Notes: a model not told the origin generated them from the letters alone. A DNA stretch of 64,000 nucleotides from Capnocytophaga stomatis (GCF_002302635.1 NZ_CP022387.1:1674001-1738000), one strand, 5' to 3'; shown: positions 1 through 11,580, counted from the stretch's first letter. Numbers and translations: made by a program.

Positions 1-3000
1 GTTGGTCAAGGTAAGTTTAAAACACAATATATCAACCCGAATTATTTCTTTGAGCCTCAAACTCGTGATAATACGGGAATATATGCTTCCGATCTTGTCG
101 AAGTTGGAGGGATTTGGTATATCAAAAATGGTGCTGGTACGCCACAAACAGACCAAAAATTTAGAACCTATCATAGCAATTTGAATATGAACGATGGGGA
201 ATATATTGTAACGGACAGATTAACTCCAAATAATCGTGCTTGGACAATCCCTATTGACCATACAGGTCTTACTAAAGGAAGAATGCTATTTGTAAATGTT
301 GGAGATGTCTTGGGTAAAGAAGGAGGAATTCTTTATCAAAGAGAAATGATAGATGTTATTCCTAATCAGCCTATTGAGTTTTCTATCGCAGTCTTCAACC
401 TAATCAATACAAGAGGTGCTAACCCTACCGCGGCAGACCCAGATTTAACCATTGAATTATACACAAGTGAAGCAGATATTTTAGTAGGAGCCCCAGTTGT
501 TAGTCAGCATATTGGATCACCGCCTAAAAGTACTAATCCCAATGATTGGAGAGAGTATAATCTTTCTCTTAATTATCAGGGAAATAGCACTAAACTCTAC
601 GCTGTAATCAGGTCGGGAAGTTTGGTAACAAATGGGAATGATGTGGCTATAGATGACATATTACTGTATCAATTGCCCAAAGTTTGTTCGTTTAATGAAG
701 AAATCAATGTGGTTATTGAGCCAAACAAGGAATTTGGAGTATTGCCTAATACAGAAAAAGTAACAAACATTCTTTGTAACGATGCCAATAATGGTTCTTA
801 TGAAATAGCCCTCAAGAATGCAGACCCTGCAGGATATTGGGTGTCAAAAGACGGAGGTGCGTTTGTGCGTGAAACTGTAAATCCGTTTGTATGGAATGGT
901 ATTTCCGAAGGAAATCATAGTGTTGTTTTCCGTTATGGGGAAAATACAACACACTGTGAGGTAACACGTACTTTCACAGTTAATAATCCATCACAGATAA
1001 CCATTCAACCTATTGCAGATTTAACTTTGGGTTGTAATCCTGCTTCAGTGGATTTGGCAATCACGGCTTCGGGCGGTGTGGGAGCTTTGCAATATGCTGT
1101 TAAACAACCTGACGGAACAGTTCTTACACAAAGTTCTCCTAATTTTGTACTTACACAAGCAGGAGACCACGAAGTTACGGTAACAGACGCTAATAACTGT
1201 TCTGCAACTTCTACGTTCAAAGTAAATCAGGCTCCTAATCCAACAGTTACCATTGCCAATACATCAAATTATTGTGTAAAAGCCGGAACGCCAGCCAAAA
1301 TTGACGTAGAGGTAACAAACGGAACGCCTCCGTTTACTTATTCAATAAACGGAAATGTTCAGGCAACTACCAATGATGCCTCATTCTCGTTTGGGAATCT
1401 GCAACCGGGAACATACAATATTAAGGTGGTAGATAAGTATGGCTGTGAGGCTCCTCTACCAGAGACTATTCAGCCGGAACTTAAGATAAATAATTCTACA
1501 GTAGAAAAAGAAATTACTTGTGATGCAGCACCGGCTAATAAAGGAAGAATAAAAGTTTCTTTTACAGGTGGTTATGCTCCTTACAAATATAACGTCAAAA
1601 AAGGAAATAATGTTGTAGTTGCAGAAACAGCAGTTAATGGCACAGAAGTAACTTTTGAAACAGAAGAGGCGGGAATTTATGCAATTCAGGTTACAGACAG
1701 TAAAGGATGTGAAGCCATTGTTTCAAAAGAATTAGTAGCTCCGCAAAATCCGACTGTAGTTCTTGCGAAAGAAGATGTTAAATGTCACGGAGAAAGTACA
1801 GGTTCTATTGTTGTGACTACCACAAACGGAACGCCTCCTTACAGATACTTTGTCAATTCAATAGACAGAGGAAATCAAAATGAATATCATAATTTGAAGG
1901 CTGGTACTTACACAATTACAGTTCGTGATGCTAAAAATTGTGAGGTTACTGAATCAGTGACTATTGCTGAACCTGCTGCTCCATTAGCAATAAATGCAGT
2001 TATTAAAAAACTAATAAGCTGTAATCCTGCTGAAGATAAAGCGGAGGTAGAGTACACTGTAACAGGTGGAACGCCAAATTATAGTGACAATCAAGGCGGA
2101 ACAAATTATGCTACAGAACCGAGAACCATTAAATTAAGTATTGGTACTCACAACATTGTTGTAACTGATGCAAACGGATGTCAAGTTCAAACTCAAGTGG
2201 TAGTCCCACAAAGACCAACACCACCAACGGTAAATGCGACTCCTACAATTAATTACAACTGTGACGGAACAGGTAAATTTACTATAACTGCTACGCCAGA
2301 TACGTATAACTATACATACACACTCGGAACAGTAACTAATGATACCGGAGAATTTAACAATGTTGCCGTAGGAACACACCAAGTTGGAATTCAGTATAAG
2401 GAGAAAAATCCGGTTCCAGGTGCTGAAGATTGTGGTTATACAATGACCGTAACAGTAACCGTAGAACCTAATAAAGAATTTAAAGCAAGCCTTGCAAGTG
2501 TTACTGATGTAAAATGTAATGGAGAAAATAATGCCCAAGCAACCATAAATGTTGAAAACTTTGGTGCGGGCTATACATACACTGTTGATGGAGGTGCTCC
2601 ACAAAATGGAAATACTCCTACCATCACAATTCCAAATCTGTCTGCGGGTGTGCATACAGTGACATTGGTTTATGATACTTGTCCAGTATCTGTACCCTTC
2701 AATATCGCTCAGCCTGATGTACTTACACTTACAGGTGCAGTAACTGTTCCAGCGAAATGTAGCAACAACCAAAAAGCAACTGTTACGCTTCAAGTTCAGG
2801 GCGGAACGCCTCCTTACAAATATATCTACAATGGTTTGGAACAATCTACAAATGTGTTTACTCAAGTATCTGTAGGTCAGCAACAGATATTTAAAGTAAA
2901 AGATAAAAACAATTGTGAGCAAGAGGTAAAAATTGATATAGAAGCTCCGAAAAACATTGAATTCACGGCTGTTCCAACGGCTTGTTATTCCGGAAATAAC

Positions 3001-6000
3001 GATGCCGAAATTGTGGTAACGGTAACTAATGGTAACGGAGATTATCGCTTCAGTATCAATAATGGAGCTTGGCAAACACCTTCAGCGACAACTCCGTTAA
3101 CATATACCTTTACGGGCTTGCCTTCATCTACAGGAACGGGTCATATTATCCGTGTGGAAGATGCTTTTGGTTGTTCCGATACGAAGAATGTTGTGATTCA
3201 TCCGCCGTTGCTGGTAACCATAAAAGAAACTCCGAGAAATTGTAATAACGGAGAAATAGAGGTTACGGCTACAGGAGGAGATGGAACGTATGAATTTGCA
3301 GTAATTCAGGCAGGAACAGCTCCTACTTACACTCAAAGTGCAAGTCCTTACAACCAAAGTATAACTACAGCAGGAGATTACGATGTTTATGTAAAATCAG
3401 CAGAATGTACGTATTCCAAAACAGTAACTATTAAACAGGCTCCAGCAGTAGGCTTTACAGCAACGGCAAAACAACCTAATTGCCACGGTTACAAAGGAAG
3501 TATTGCACTTACGGACATTGTGGGAGATGCACCTTACACATTGAATTTATACAGTGCAGCAAATCCTGCAACTTCAATAACGTCCGTATCAAATTACATA
3601 AATGCTTCCTACGAGTTTTCAGATTTGGAAGTAGGTGAGTACGTCGTTACGGTAACTGACAGATATGCTTGTGTTCATACTGAAACACTTACACTTAAAG
3701 ACAAACCAGAACTAACAGCAATTATATCACTTACAACAACTGGTTGTATCACAGTAGGTAAATCAGTTGATTTAGAGTTAGAAGTATCTCAAGCTCTTAT
3801 TGATGCTTACACCGCATTGGGTTACAAAATTGAGTATAGTGTTGATGGAACGAATTGGATGCAAATTACTAATGTAGTTACGACCATTACGGGTAAAACA
3901 GTGGGAGAAAGTTTCACGCCTTCGTTACGTGTTATTAACACAGCTAATAATGTTATTTGTTTGCAAGCATTGCCACAATATACAGTACCATACCCACTAA
4001 GCGAGTTGGCTGTAGCAACTGATTTGAAAACAAAATTTGCAGGAACTTGTACGTCAGGAGGATTTACCGTAGAAGTTACAGCCTCTGGAGGCGTAGCTCC
4101 ATATGAATTTACTATGGAAAAACCTACTACAGCAACTGTTTGGCTTCCATCGAATGTTGCGGGGCAGTCGAATAAATACCAATTTACAGGTCTTACACCA
4201 GGAAGAAGTTATATATTCTATGTAAAAGATAGTCAAGGATGTATACAGCAAAATGAACACGACATTTATGAAGAGTATAATCCACCAATGAAAGTGGTAG
4301 GAAATGTAAAACCTATCTGTTTTGATGCCAATACAGGTTCTATTGATTTTGTTGTGAGTAGAACAGCAAACTCCATATCAACAGCAAACCAGTTTAACTG
4401 GAAAGTGATTGATAAAGCAACAGGAAATGTGGTGTCTGGAGCAGGCTTTACAGGAACCAGTCCGATGCCTCCTAAGCCTGGCTCGGTTACAATTTCTGTT
4501 TCGAATTTACCAATAGGTACGTACTATATGGAAATTGAGGAACAAGGAACGGGTTGTAAATGGGCAAGTCTTGATACGGAAATGTACCAACAAACAGAAT
4601 TGCAAGGAACTCCGGAAGTAAAACGTGATGTTACTTGTGCTTTACCTGGACTTATAGAAATCAAAAATCCGCACGGTGGTGGAGGTACTTATACCTTTGA
4701 GCTTTATAGTACGGCGTTTAATACGACGGGTAACATTATTCGTTCAAATAATACGGTTGTTGATGTGCCTGTTGCAAAAATCAACACAACAGCAAATTCT
4801 ATTTCCGTGGAAGTGAGGATAGAGGATCAGCACGGTTGTAGAAAAGTGTTGGGAACAGTAACTTTAGGTATTGAAAAATCTGCTCCTGCCGTTACGGCAG
4901 AGCCTGATAGTTGTGAAGAACCGCTATCAATTACGGCAAAATATACTTCTGTTGCAGGTAGAAATTATGAATTTGCTATCCAAAAAGGAACAGGTGCTTG
5001 GAGTGCTTGGCAGAAAGATCCTAAGTTTACTAACCTTGAAGGAGGTCAGCAGTACAAAGTAAAACTTATTGACAGGGTTACGGGCTGTGAGTCTGAAAGT
5101 CTTGCGGTTACTTTGCTTACCAAAATAAAAGGAGAGGTAAAACAAACCAAATTGTTAGGTTGCGGACAAAATGCTGAAATAGAAATAAAAGCCAGCGAAG
5201 GTTCAGGAACATACCAATATGAGGTTTCGGGAGCGGCTACTGTTTCACGTCAAGATTTGCCAGCAACAACGCATAATTATACAGTTTCTGTTGCAGGAAC
5301 ATACATTATCAAGTTGTGGGATAAAGATGCAAGTGCCGCTACTTGTCCGCCACTTACCTTTACGGTAACGGTAGCTGACCCTGTGTATCCAGCCTTTACG
5401 GCAAGCACAGTTTCGGCAACTTGTAACGGCGTTTCTGACGGAAAAATCTTAATTAATGAAGTTGCTACGGGAGCTCCAACGGTTACTTATACTATACCAA
5501 ACGTAACACCTGCTCCGGTTTATAATCCTACCATAAAAGGATTTGAAAACTTGGCAGGAGGAGTTTCTTACACGGTTCGTGCAACTTCTGCAAATGGTTG
5601 TCATACAGAAACTACGGTAACGGTAGCTCAGCCTGATGCTGTGAATGTTGCTGCCGACTTTGTAACTGTAAAACAATTTGCTTGTACTTCGGGCAACACC
5701 CCTGTAAGTGCTGAGGTTACCCTTGACCCATCAAAAGTTACGGGAGGAACGCCTCCGTATAGTTTTACTATTATGTATAATGATCAAACTGTCAATGGAA
5801 CCCAGTTAATTACAAATGACCATACTGGAGGAACAGTAACTGTTGAGGTTAGGGATGCAAATGGTTGTACAACAGTAACTCCAACAGCAACAATAGACAA
5901 GTTTGATGCTTTAACGGGTATTTCCATAAATATAACTCAAAATATCTCTTGTAAAGTTAATGAAAATATAGATGTACTGGTTACCACAACAGATGCGGGT

Positions 6001-9000
6001 ACCGCAATTAATAACAACCAGAAGATACGTTACATCCAAAGTGCTACTGTGCCAACCACAGCACCAAGTACTTGGACTACAACGGTAGGTACTTTCAATA
6101 ATCTCACTCCAGGAACCTATACCTTCTGGGCAGGTCATATTGAAACAGGTTGTATGACTTCAGTAACCCATACGGTAAAAGAACCAAATACTTTCGTAGT
6201 TACCCTAAAAGGAATTACACCGCCTAAGTGTGTGGGAGACAGGGCAACAGTGGTATTTACTGTAGAGGATGATAACTACACTGGAGATTATGAATGGCAA
6301 GTACGAGGAACACATCTTAATAATCCAACTAGAACTAGTAATAGAGAAATATCATTTGAAATCACTAAGGGAAGTTACTTCTTCGTAGTGAAACAGGTTG
6401 CTCATCCGGAATGTGACCAAGAATATGAGTTCACAGTTACGGAGCCTGAAATACCTTTACAAGCGGAACTTAAGGTTAAAAAGATTACTTGTAACGGAAA
6501 TGATGGAGCTATTGAAGTGATAAATGCAAAAGGAGGTTGGGGAGGATACCAATATCGTATTGATCCGGATGCAAATGCAACTGGGTGGACAAGCACACCA
6601 TTGTTTACAGGTCTTTCTCCTGCCTACTACCGAGTTTATATCAAAGATATCGGAGGTTGTGAGATATTAATAGGAGATGCTAATTTAGAGAGACCACAGC
6701 AAATTGTAGCAAACTTAACAGTTGATACACAAAACTGCGTTGCAGGTTCTGGAGTGATTAAAGCTACGGCTTCGGGTGGTGAAGGTAAAAACTACACTTT
6801 CCAATTGATAAAAGACGGAGTGAATTACGGTACTCCTGTATCGGGAGATGCTACGAATTCGGCTACGTTCAGTAATTTGTCAGCTGGGGTATATACAGTA
6901 AAAGTTACCGATACTTGGAACTGTGAAAACGCATCGGTAACTGCGGTAACACTTTACGAACCGATTACCAATCCGAGTGTTACTATTGATAAGGAAATTA
7001 CTTGTAACAATAATCCTCATACGGGAGCTAATGTTACAATAACACATCAGGGTGGTAATTCAGGAAATATTACCTATGTGGTAACGCCACCATCAGGCGC
7101 AGCGGTAACACGAAATAATCCTGTATTTACAAACCTAAATGAGGTGGGAACTTACAATGTGACAATCACTGATAATGTAACAAATTGCCCACCGGTGAAC
7201 GCTAAGTTTGAGTTAACGGGCACTATCCCGGTTGCGTTTACACATACGAAAACGAATGTAAGCTGTAACGGAGGAAGTGATGGTTCATTTGTGATAAGCT
7301 TGGATAACACGCAAACACAGTTGAATTATAAGATTTCAGTAACAAGTACGGTTGCAGGATTTACAACGCAAGAGCAAACCGTTACAACCGTACCAGCAAC
7401 CCATACTTTCAGCAATTTGAAAGCAGGTGTTTATCAAGTAACGGTAACTTCTGCAAGGGGTTGTGAGAGTCAGCAAACCATAACCATTGATGAACCTGTA
7501 CAGTTGGCTGTAACAGCTGTTGTAACAACTGAGTTTGCTTGTGATGTTACATCAAATGTGCCTCAACAAGCGGTTATAAAAGCTACTGTTAATGGAGGAA
7601 CTGCACCATTCCGATATAGTATTGACGGAGTTAATTTCGAAAATACTACAGGAGAGTTCAGCATTGCTGATACGGGAGCTGTCCAAAATATCACAGTTAC
7701 CGTAAAAGATGCTAATGGATGTAGTGCAACAGCAACGCCTGTGGTTCTAAATCCATTGCCAAAAATAACAAACGTAACAGTTGATAGAAAGGCACTTACT
7801 TGTGCAAATCCTGAAGAAGTTAAAATCAAAATAACAGGAGCAGGAGCGACGGGATACCAAATTGAAGCAAAAACAACTGTTACGGGTGCGGTAATCACGC
7901 CAGGAACAAGTCAGTTGCCAGCAGGTACATCTGAGGCTACATTCAGCTTGTCAAAAGCGGGTCAGTATGAATTCAAAGTAATTGACCTACAGACAGGTTG
8001 TTATACTGTGGTAACTCACGTTGTGAATGCTTATGACCAAATGAAAGTTTCTGCAACAATCGGAAAAGAAATCTCTTGTTCAGGAAGTGCAGACGGGGAA
8101 ATTAAGCTTGAAACAGTTGATTATGTAGGAAGTTTTACTTGGGAAGTGATTGAAGCAGCTACAGTTACATCAACGAACCCAACCGTAGTTAAAACAGGTA
8201 CAGGTAACGCAACAGTATTTGGTACACCGTTAGTAACTACTATCGGAGGACTTTCAGCGGGTGATTATGTGGTGAAAATTAAACAAAATGCTACACCATT
8301 CTGTGAAATCACTTCGCCAATTGTACAAATAGCCAATCCGCAATCATTGGTGGTAACGCCAACAATTACCAATCCGCTTACTTGTAAAGGCAACGATGCA
8401 GTGTTAATTGCTGAAGCTCAAGGAGGCTGGGGTAATTACGAATATCGATTGGAGAAAAATGGAGCAGCTCACCCGGTTTACGGAACGTATTCTACTACTT
8501 CAACATTTGTTAATTTGGATGCAGGTAATTACAAAGTTTGGGTAAAAGATAAAGGAGGTTGTGAGAAATCAGCAGATAGAGAAATCTCAGCACCTACCCC
8601 AATAAACGTAATTGCAGTTCCAAATGTAACGAGATTGACTTGTTTTGAAGATAAATCAGCAAGCATTACAGCGACAGTTACGCCGCCAAATGCAGGAAGT
8701 GGTAATTACAAATATATATTGTTAACAAGAACTCCTTCCGGAATTATTGAATCAGGAGCTCAAGATAGCCCTACATTTACAGGATTAGGAGCAGGAGAAT
8801 ATGCCGTGAGAGTAGTTGACGGCTGGAATTGTGATAAGGATTCCGATTTCGTTACAATAGATGCACCGGCTCCGGTTCGGGTAGAGGCAATTATATCCAG
8901 AAATATAACTTGTAAGCAAGATGCTGAAATTACATTAATTGCAACAGGAGGTTCAGGTACAGGTTATGTATTTACTGTTGATCCATCATCAGTAGGAAAT

Positions 9001-11436
9001 ATCACACCATCCGGCACAGCGGGAGTTTACTTGGCTAAACCGGGAACTTACGTCTTCACAGCAGTAGATGGTAATGGTTGTAAATCCGAAATGTCAAATA
9101 CAATTGAGATACACCCTGTGGAGAATTTAGGTCTGAAAATTGATACATCTTTGGCTTATGTGAAATGTAATGGTGACAGTTCTGCAACGATTAAAGCAGA
9201 AGCTTACGGAGGTTTAGGAGATTATAAATATGAACTCTTAAATGCTGCAGGAGCATCGTTCGCACGACCAGTTACAAACACAGATGGAGTGTTTGGAGGC
9301 TTGGCTACAGGAACATATAACATAAAAGTAACAAGCTTGGATTGTGAGGAAATAACTCCAACCCCTATAGTTATCAATGAGGCACCTGCGTTGGTTTTTG
9401 CAACATTAACAAGCACAAACGAAACTTGTTTCAATGAGAAAGACGGAACTATCAACGTTGAAGCTACAGGTGGTACGGGAGCAATAACATACGCAATTTC
9501 ACCACGTTTAGACCGAGTTGTAACGGCTGAGTACATCAGAAGTCAGAAGTATGAACCGGGAACATATGTTGTAATTGCTCAAGATGAAAACGGTTGTACA
9601 CTTGAACACGAGTTTGTAATTGCTCCGGCAAGTAAGATAGAAGTAACTTTAGTTTCAGTAACACACGAAACGTGCTTAGGTAGCAACGACGGAAGTGCAA
9701 CTATATCCATCACCGGTGGAACGCCTCCGTACTATACGGCATTCAACAGCGATTCTGATACGGCAAATTGGGTAGAAGGTAAATTAGTTTATAATAATTT
9801 GCCGGCAGGAGAAAATCACGCAATCTTTGTTAAAGACGCCAGCGGATGTAAAGCTTATGTTGTAATACCGAAAATAGAACCAGGAATTGATTTGCAATTA
9901 AAAGCAGAAGCAACGCCACAGTGTTCAAACGATAATGTACTTAATAATCGAGTTGTTGTGTCGGTTAATCCTACGTATGCTACTCAAGTTACTTATAGCT
10001 TGGATGGTGGAACGCCACAAAGAAGCAATATCTTTGATAACGTTCCGGCTGGGGTACACACAATCACAGTTTCTCATCCGGATGGATGTAACGGAGAGGT
10101 TGCGGTAACAATGCCTAACTATACACCATTATCAGTGGTAACAAGTACTACAGAAATAACTTGTAGCGGAGCAAACGATGCAACCATAACTCTGCAAGTT
10201 ACCGGAGGTTCATCAAGTTACACTTACACGATTACTCCTCAGGAAGGAAACTTTGATATGGCAACTCAGAAATTTACATCTTTGCCTGCAGGAAGTTACA
10301 CAGTGGTTGTAAGAGACAACGTTCTTGGATGTATTGTTACGGAAAGATTTAGATTTGTTAATCCGGATCCTCTGTACTTAGAAGCAAGCACTGTTTCTGA
10401 AACTTGTTATGGAGATAACGATGGTCAAATTCGTTTTGAAATCAAAGGAGGCAAACCGACATATAGTTATGTACTTACAAATCCGCAAGGACAACAAGTT
10501 GATGTTGCAAACGGAATAGCTGCGGGGCAAGTTGTTACTAAAGGAGGCTTGGCACCTGGTGCTTATGTACTGACTTATGTAGATTTAGGCGGAGTTTGTA
10601 CAAAAACCGAAACCATAACGGTAGGAGCTGCACCAAATCTTAAACCTATAAATCAGCTTGAGGTTAAGTACGAGTGTACAACGAGCATACCTTCAAATTA
10701 TCTCCAAGTTGTGTTTGATAATGCAGTTTTGAACCACACCAATACGTTCTATGCGTTAAATAGCACAAACATTGCAGATGCAAGACGATTTACGGAATTT
10801 AACGGAAGCACAGCAATTATCCGAAACTTGCCGGCAGGAAGCGACCAGTTTATAACTATTTTCCATAATACTTGTAGCTATACGATTCCGTTAAGTGAGT
10901 ACTTCGATGTACAAGATTTTGATCCATTGACATTGCAAGATAAGTCTGACCCAAGAAAAATGAATCAAATCAAAGTACAGGCAAACGGAGGAAAAGCACC
11001 GTACACTTATTACTTCAACGGAAGAATGAGCAGCAGCGATGAGTATTACATTTCATCAACCGACCCAGGACGTGTTGACGCTAACGGACGCATAATCAAG
11101 CAAATTGAAGTAATGGTAATTGATGACTTAGGTTGTTCGCAAACCATTACTATCGAAAAAGAATTTGTTGATATTCACATACCGAATTATTTCACACCGA
11201 ATAACGATGGAAATAATGACCGTTGGAAACCTGAAAACACCAGAAGTTATCCGAACATTGAGGTTATAATTTACGACAGATATGGTAGATTGATAGCCAC
11301 TTTACGTCAGGATGAATCTTGGGACGGAAAATACAATACTCGTGATTTGCCTACGGGAGATTACTGGTACTTAGTCAAACTAAATGGAGATGGCGATGAA
11401 CGTGAATTTATAGGAAACTTCACGCTATTCAGATAG
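1..11436 (+). CDS. Giant SprB-repeat surface protein with T9SS type B sorting domain (5' end outside window)
   Basis: The frame is open from base 1, so the TTG at 181 is not the start; about 3811 residues are visible and the N-terminus lies upstream. The first 235 or so visible residues form a beta-sandwich-like domain ending in a VAIDDILLYQ motif, similar to carbohydrate-binding jelly rolls. Then follow roughly 40 modules of 80-95 residues with the SprB pattern: an initial ...TC.G or ...C.G segment, GGTPPY(x)Y, a G(T)Y turn and VTDANGC. The last 80 or so residues (from PNYFTPNNDGNNDRW, about 11190) are a gliding-motility/type B C-terminal sorting domain. Proteins of this kind, such as SprB, are exported by the T9SS and act as mobile surface adhesins in gliding. 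Calling it the SprB orthologue itself is not justified without the N-terminus and neighbours. A strong terminator follows, so it is the last gene of its unit. Confidence 0.93.
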   Translation, partial: VGQGKFKTQYINPNYFFEPQTRDNTGIYASDLVEVGGIWYIKNGAGTPQTDQKFRTYHSNLNMNDGEYIVTDRLTPNNRAWTIPIDHTGLTKGRMLFVNVGDVLGKEGGILYQREMIDVIPNQPIEFSIAVFNLINTRGANPTAADPDLTIELYTSEADILVGAPVVSQHIGSPPKSTNPNDWREYNLSLNYQGNSTKLYAVIRSGSLVTNGNDVAIDDILLYQLPKVCSFNEEINVVIEPNKEFGVLPNTEKVTNILCNDANNGSYEIALKNADPAGYWVSKDGGAFVRETVNPFVWNGISEGNHSVVFRYGENTTHCEVTRTFTVNNPSQITIQPIADLTLGCNPASVDLAITASGGVGALQYAVKQPDGTVLTQSSPNFVLTQAGDHEVTVTDANNCSATSTFKVNQAPNPTVTIANTSNYCVKAGTPAKIDVEVTNGTPPFTYSINGNVQATTNDASFSFGNLQPGTYNIKVVDKYGCEAPLPETIQPELKINNSTVEKEITCDAAPANKGRIKVSFTGGYAPYKYNVKKGNNVVVAETAVNGTEVTFETEEAGIYAIQVTDSKGCEAIVSKELVAPQNPTVVLAKEDVKCHGESTGSIVVTTTNGTPPYRYFVNSIDRGNQNEYHNLKAGTYTITVRDAKNCEVTESVTIAEPAAPLAINAVIKKLISCNPAEDKAEVEYTVTGGTPNYSDNQGGTNYATEPRTIKLSIGTHNIVVTDANGCQVQTQVVVPQRPTPPTVNATPTINYNCDGTGKFTITATPDTYNYTYTLGTVTNDTGEFNNVAVGTHQVGIQYKEKNPVPGAEDCGYTMTVTVTVEPNKEFKASLASVTDVKCNGENNAQATINVENFGAGYTYTVDGGAPQNGNTPTITIPNLSAGVHTVTLVYDTCPVSVPFNIAQPDVLTLTGAVTVPAKCSNNQKATVTLQVQGGTPPYKYIYNGLEQSTNVFTQVSVGQQQIFKVKDKNNCEQEVKIDIEAPKNIEFTAVPTACYSGNNDAEIVVTVTNGNGDYRFSINNGAWQTPSATTPLTYTFTGLPSSTGTGHIIRVEDAFGCSDTKNVVIHPPLLVTIKETPRNCNNGEIEVTATGGDGTYEFAVIQAGTAPTYTQSASPYNQSITTAGDYDVYVKSAECTYSKTVTIKQAPAVGFTATAKQPNCHGYKGSIALTDIVGDAPYTLNLYSAANPATSITSVSNYINASYEFSDLEVGEYVVTVTDRYACVHTETLTLKDKPELTAIISLTTTGCITVGKSVDLELEVSQALIDAYTALGYKIEYSVDGTNWMQITNVVTTITGKTVGESFTPSLRVINTANNVICLQALPQYTVPYPLSELAVATDLKTKFAGTCTSGGFTVEVTASGGVAPYEFTMEKPTTATVWLPSNVAGQSNKYQFTGLTPGRSYIFYVKDSQGCIQQNEHDIYEEYNPPMKVVGNVKPICFDANTGSIDFVVSRTANSISTANQFNWKVIDKATGNVVSGAGFTGTSPMPPKPGSVTISVSNLPIGTYYMEIEEQGTGCKWASLDTEMYQQTELQGTPEVKRDVTCALPGLIEIKNPHGGGGTYTFELYSTAFNTTGNIIRSNNTVVDVPVAKINTTANSISVEVRIEDQHGCRKVLGTVTLGIEKSAPAVTAEPDSCEEPLSITAKYTSVAGRNYEFAIQKGTGAWSAWQKDPKFTNLEGGQQYKVKLIDRVTGCESESLAVTLLTKIKGEVKQTKLLGCGQNAEIEIKASEGSGTYQYEVSGAATVSRQDLPATTHNYTVSVAGTYIIKLWDKDASAATCPPLTFTVTVADPVYPAFTASTVSATCNGVSDGKILINEVATGAPTVTYTIPNVTPAPVYNPTIKGFENLAGGVSYTVRATSANGCHTETTVTVAQPDAVNVAADFVTVKQFACTSGNTPVSAEVTLDPSKVTGGTPPYSFTIMYNDQTVNGTQLITNDHTGGTVTVEVRDANGCTTVTPTATIDKFDALTGISINITQNISCKVNENIDVLVTTTDAGTAINNNQKIRYIQSATVPTTAPSTWTTTVGTFNNLTPGTYTFWAGHIETGCMTSVTHTVKEPNTFVVTLKGITPPKCVGDRATVVFTVEDDNYTGDYEWQVRGTHLNNPTRTSNREISFEITKGSYFFVVKQVAHPECDQEYEFTVTEPEIPLQAELKVKKITCNGNDGAIEVINAKGGWGGYQYRIDPDANATGWTSTPLFTGLSPAYYRVYIKDIGGCEILIGDANLERPQQIVANLTVDTQNCVAGSGVIKATASGGEGKNYTFQLIKDGVNYGTPVSGDATNSATFSNLSAGVYTVKVTDTWNCENASVTAVTLYEPITNPSVTIDKEITCNNNPHTGANVTITHQGGNSGNITYVVTPPSGAAVTRNNPVFTNLNEVGTYNVTITDNVTNCPPVNAKFELTGTIPVAFTHTKTNVSCNGGSDGSFVISLDNTQTQLNYKISVTSTVAGFTTQEQTVTTVPATHTFSNLKAGVYQVTVTSARGCESQQTITIDEPVQLAVTAVVTTEFACDVTSNVPQQAVIKATVNGGTAPFRYSIDGVNFENTTGEFSIADTGAVQNITVTVKDANGCSATATPVVLNPLPKITNVTVDRKALTCANPEEVKIKITGAGATGYQIEAKTTVTGAVITPGTSQLPAGTSEATFSLSKAGQYEFKVIDLQTGCYTVVTHVVNAYDQMKVSATIGKEISCSGSADGEIKLETVDYVGSFTWEVIEAATVTSTNPTVVKTGTGNATVFGTPLVTTIGGLSAGDYVVKIKQNATPFCEITSPIVQIANPQSLVVTPTITNPLTCKGNDAVLIAEAQGGWGNYEYRLEKNGAAHPVYGTYSTTSTFVNLDAGNYKVWVKDKGGCEKSADREISAPTPINVIAVPNVTRLTCFEDKSASITATVTPPNAGSGNYKYILLTRTPSGIIESGAQDSPTFTGLGAGEYAVRVVDGWNCDKDSDFVTIDAPAPVRVEAIISRNITCKQDAEITLIATGGSGTGYVFTVDPSSVGNITPSGTAGVYLAKPGTYVFTAVDGNGCKSEMSNTIEIHPVENLGLKIDTSLAYVKCNGDSSATIKAEAYGGLGDYKYELLNAAGASFARPVTNTDGVFGGLATGTYNIKVTSLDCEEITPTPIVINEAPALVFATLTSTNETCFNEKDGTINVEATGGTGAITYAISPRLDRVVTAEYIRSQKYEPGTYVVIAQDENGCTLEHEFVIAPASKIEVTLVSVTHETCLGSNDGSATISITGGTPPYYTAFNSDSDTANWVEGKLVYNNLPAGENHAIFVKDASGCKAYVVIPKIEPGIDLQLKAEATPQCSNDNVLNNRVVVSVNPTYATQVTYSLDGGTPQRSNIFDNVPAGVHTITVSHPDGCNGEVAVTMPNYTPLSVVTSTTEITCSGANDATITLQVTGGSSSYTYTITPQEGNFDMATQKFTSLPAGSYTVVVRDNVLGCIVTERFRFVNPDPLYLEASTVSETCYGDNDGQIRFEIKGGKPTYSYVLTNPQGQQVDVANGIAAGQVVTKGGLAPGAYVLTYVDLGGVCTKTETITVGAAPNLKPINQLEVKYECTTSIPSNYLQVVFDNAVLNHTNTFYALNSTNIADARRFTEFNGSTAIIRNLPAGSDQFITIFHNTCSYTIPLSEYFDVQDFDPLTLQDKSDPRKMNQIKVQANGGKAPYTYYFNGRMSSSDEYYISSTDPGRVDANGRIIKQIEVMVIDDLGCSQTITIEKEFVDIHIPNYFTPNNDGNNDRWKPENTRSYPNIEVIIYDRYGRLIATLRQDESWDGKYNTRDLPTGDYWYLVKLNGDGDEREFIGNFTLFR

Positions 11437-11460
11437 TTAAGATGATATTTATCAAAAGAA

Positions 11461-11502
11461 AAACTCAAGGCTCGGGATTTGATTCCGAGCCTTGAGTTTT
11501 TT
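11461..11502 (+). terminator. Rho-independent terminator of the giant adhesin gene
   Basis: A 13-bp perfect stem (ACTCAAGGCTCGG paired with CCGAGCCTTGAGT, 9-nt loop) is followed by a T run, 25 bases after the stop codon. Confidence 0.9.
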
Positions 11503-11580
11503 GTTCAAAACCTGTTTTTTCCAAAGTTTTTCTGTCTTCCGCCGAAAATTTAATTATTAAAAATTTAGAAGAATAATAAT

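Noticed and set aside
2-184. 60-codon ORF at the left edge
   Set aside because: The adhesin frame is open across the same bases with fitting sequence, so this ORF is out of frame noise.
2134-3075. Long minus-strand open frame (313 codons) opposite the giant adhesin gene, and similar ones at 3124-3357, 7563-7898 and 9222-9536
   Set aside because: They lie antisense to continuous repeat-coding sequence, have no recognisable domain, odd composition and no promoter; they are shadows.
1-11436. Regular repeats that could suggest a CRISPR array or satellite
   Set aside because: The periodicity is at protein level (80-95 residues), DNA units are diverged and the frame is open throughout. No CRISPR repeats or cas genes are seen in the window.
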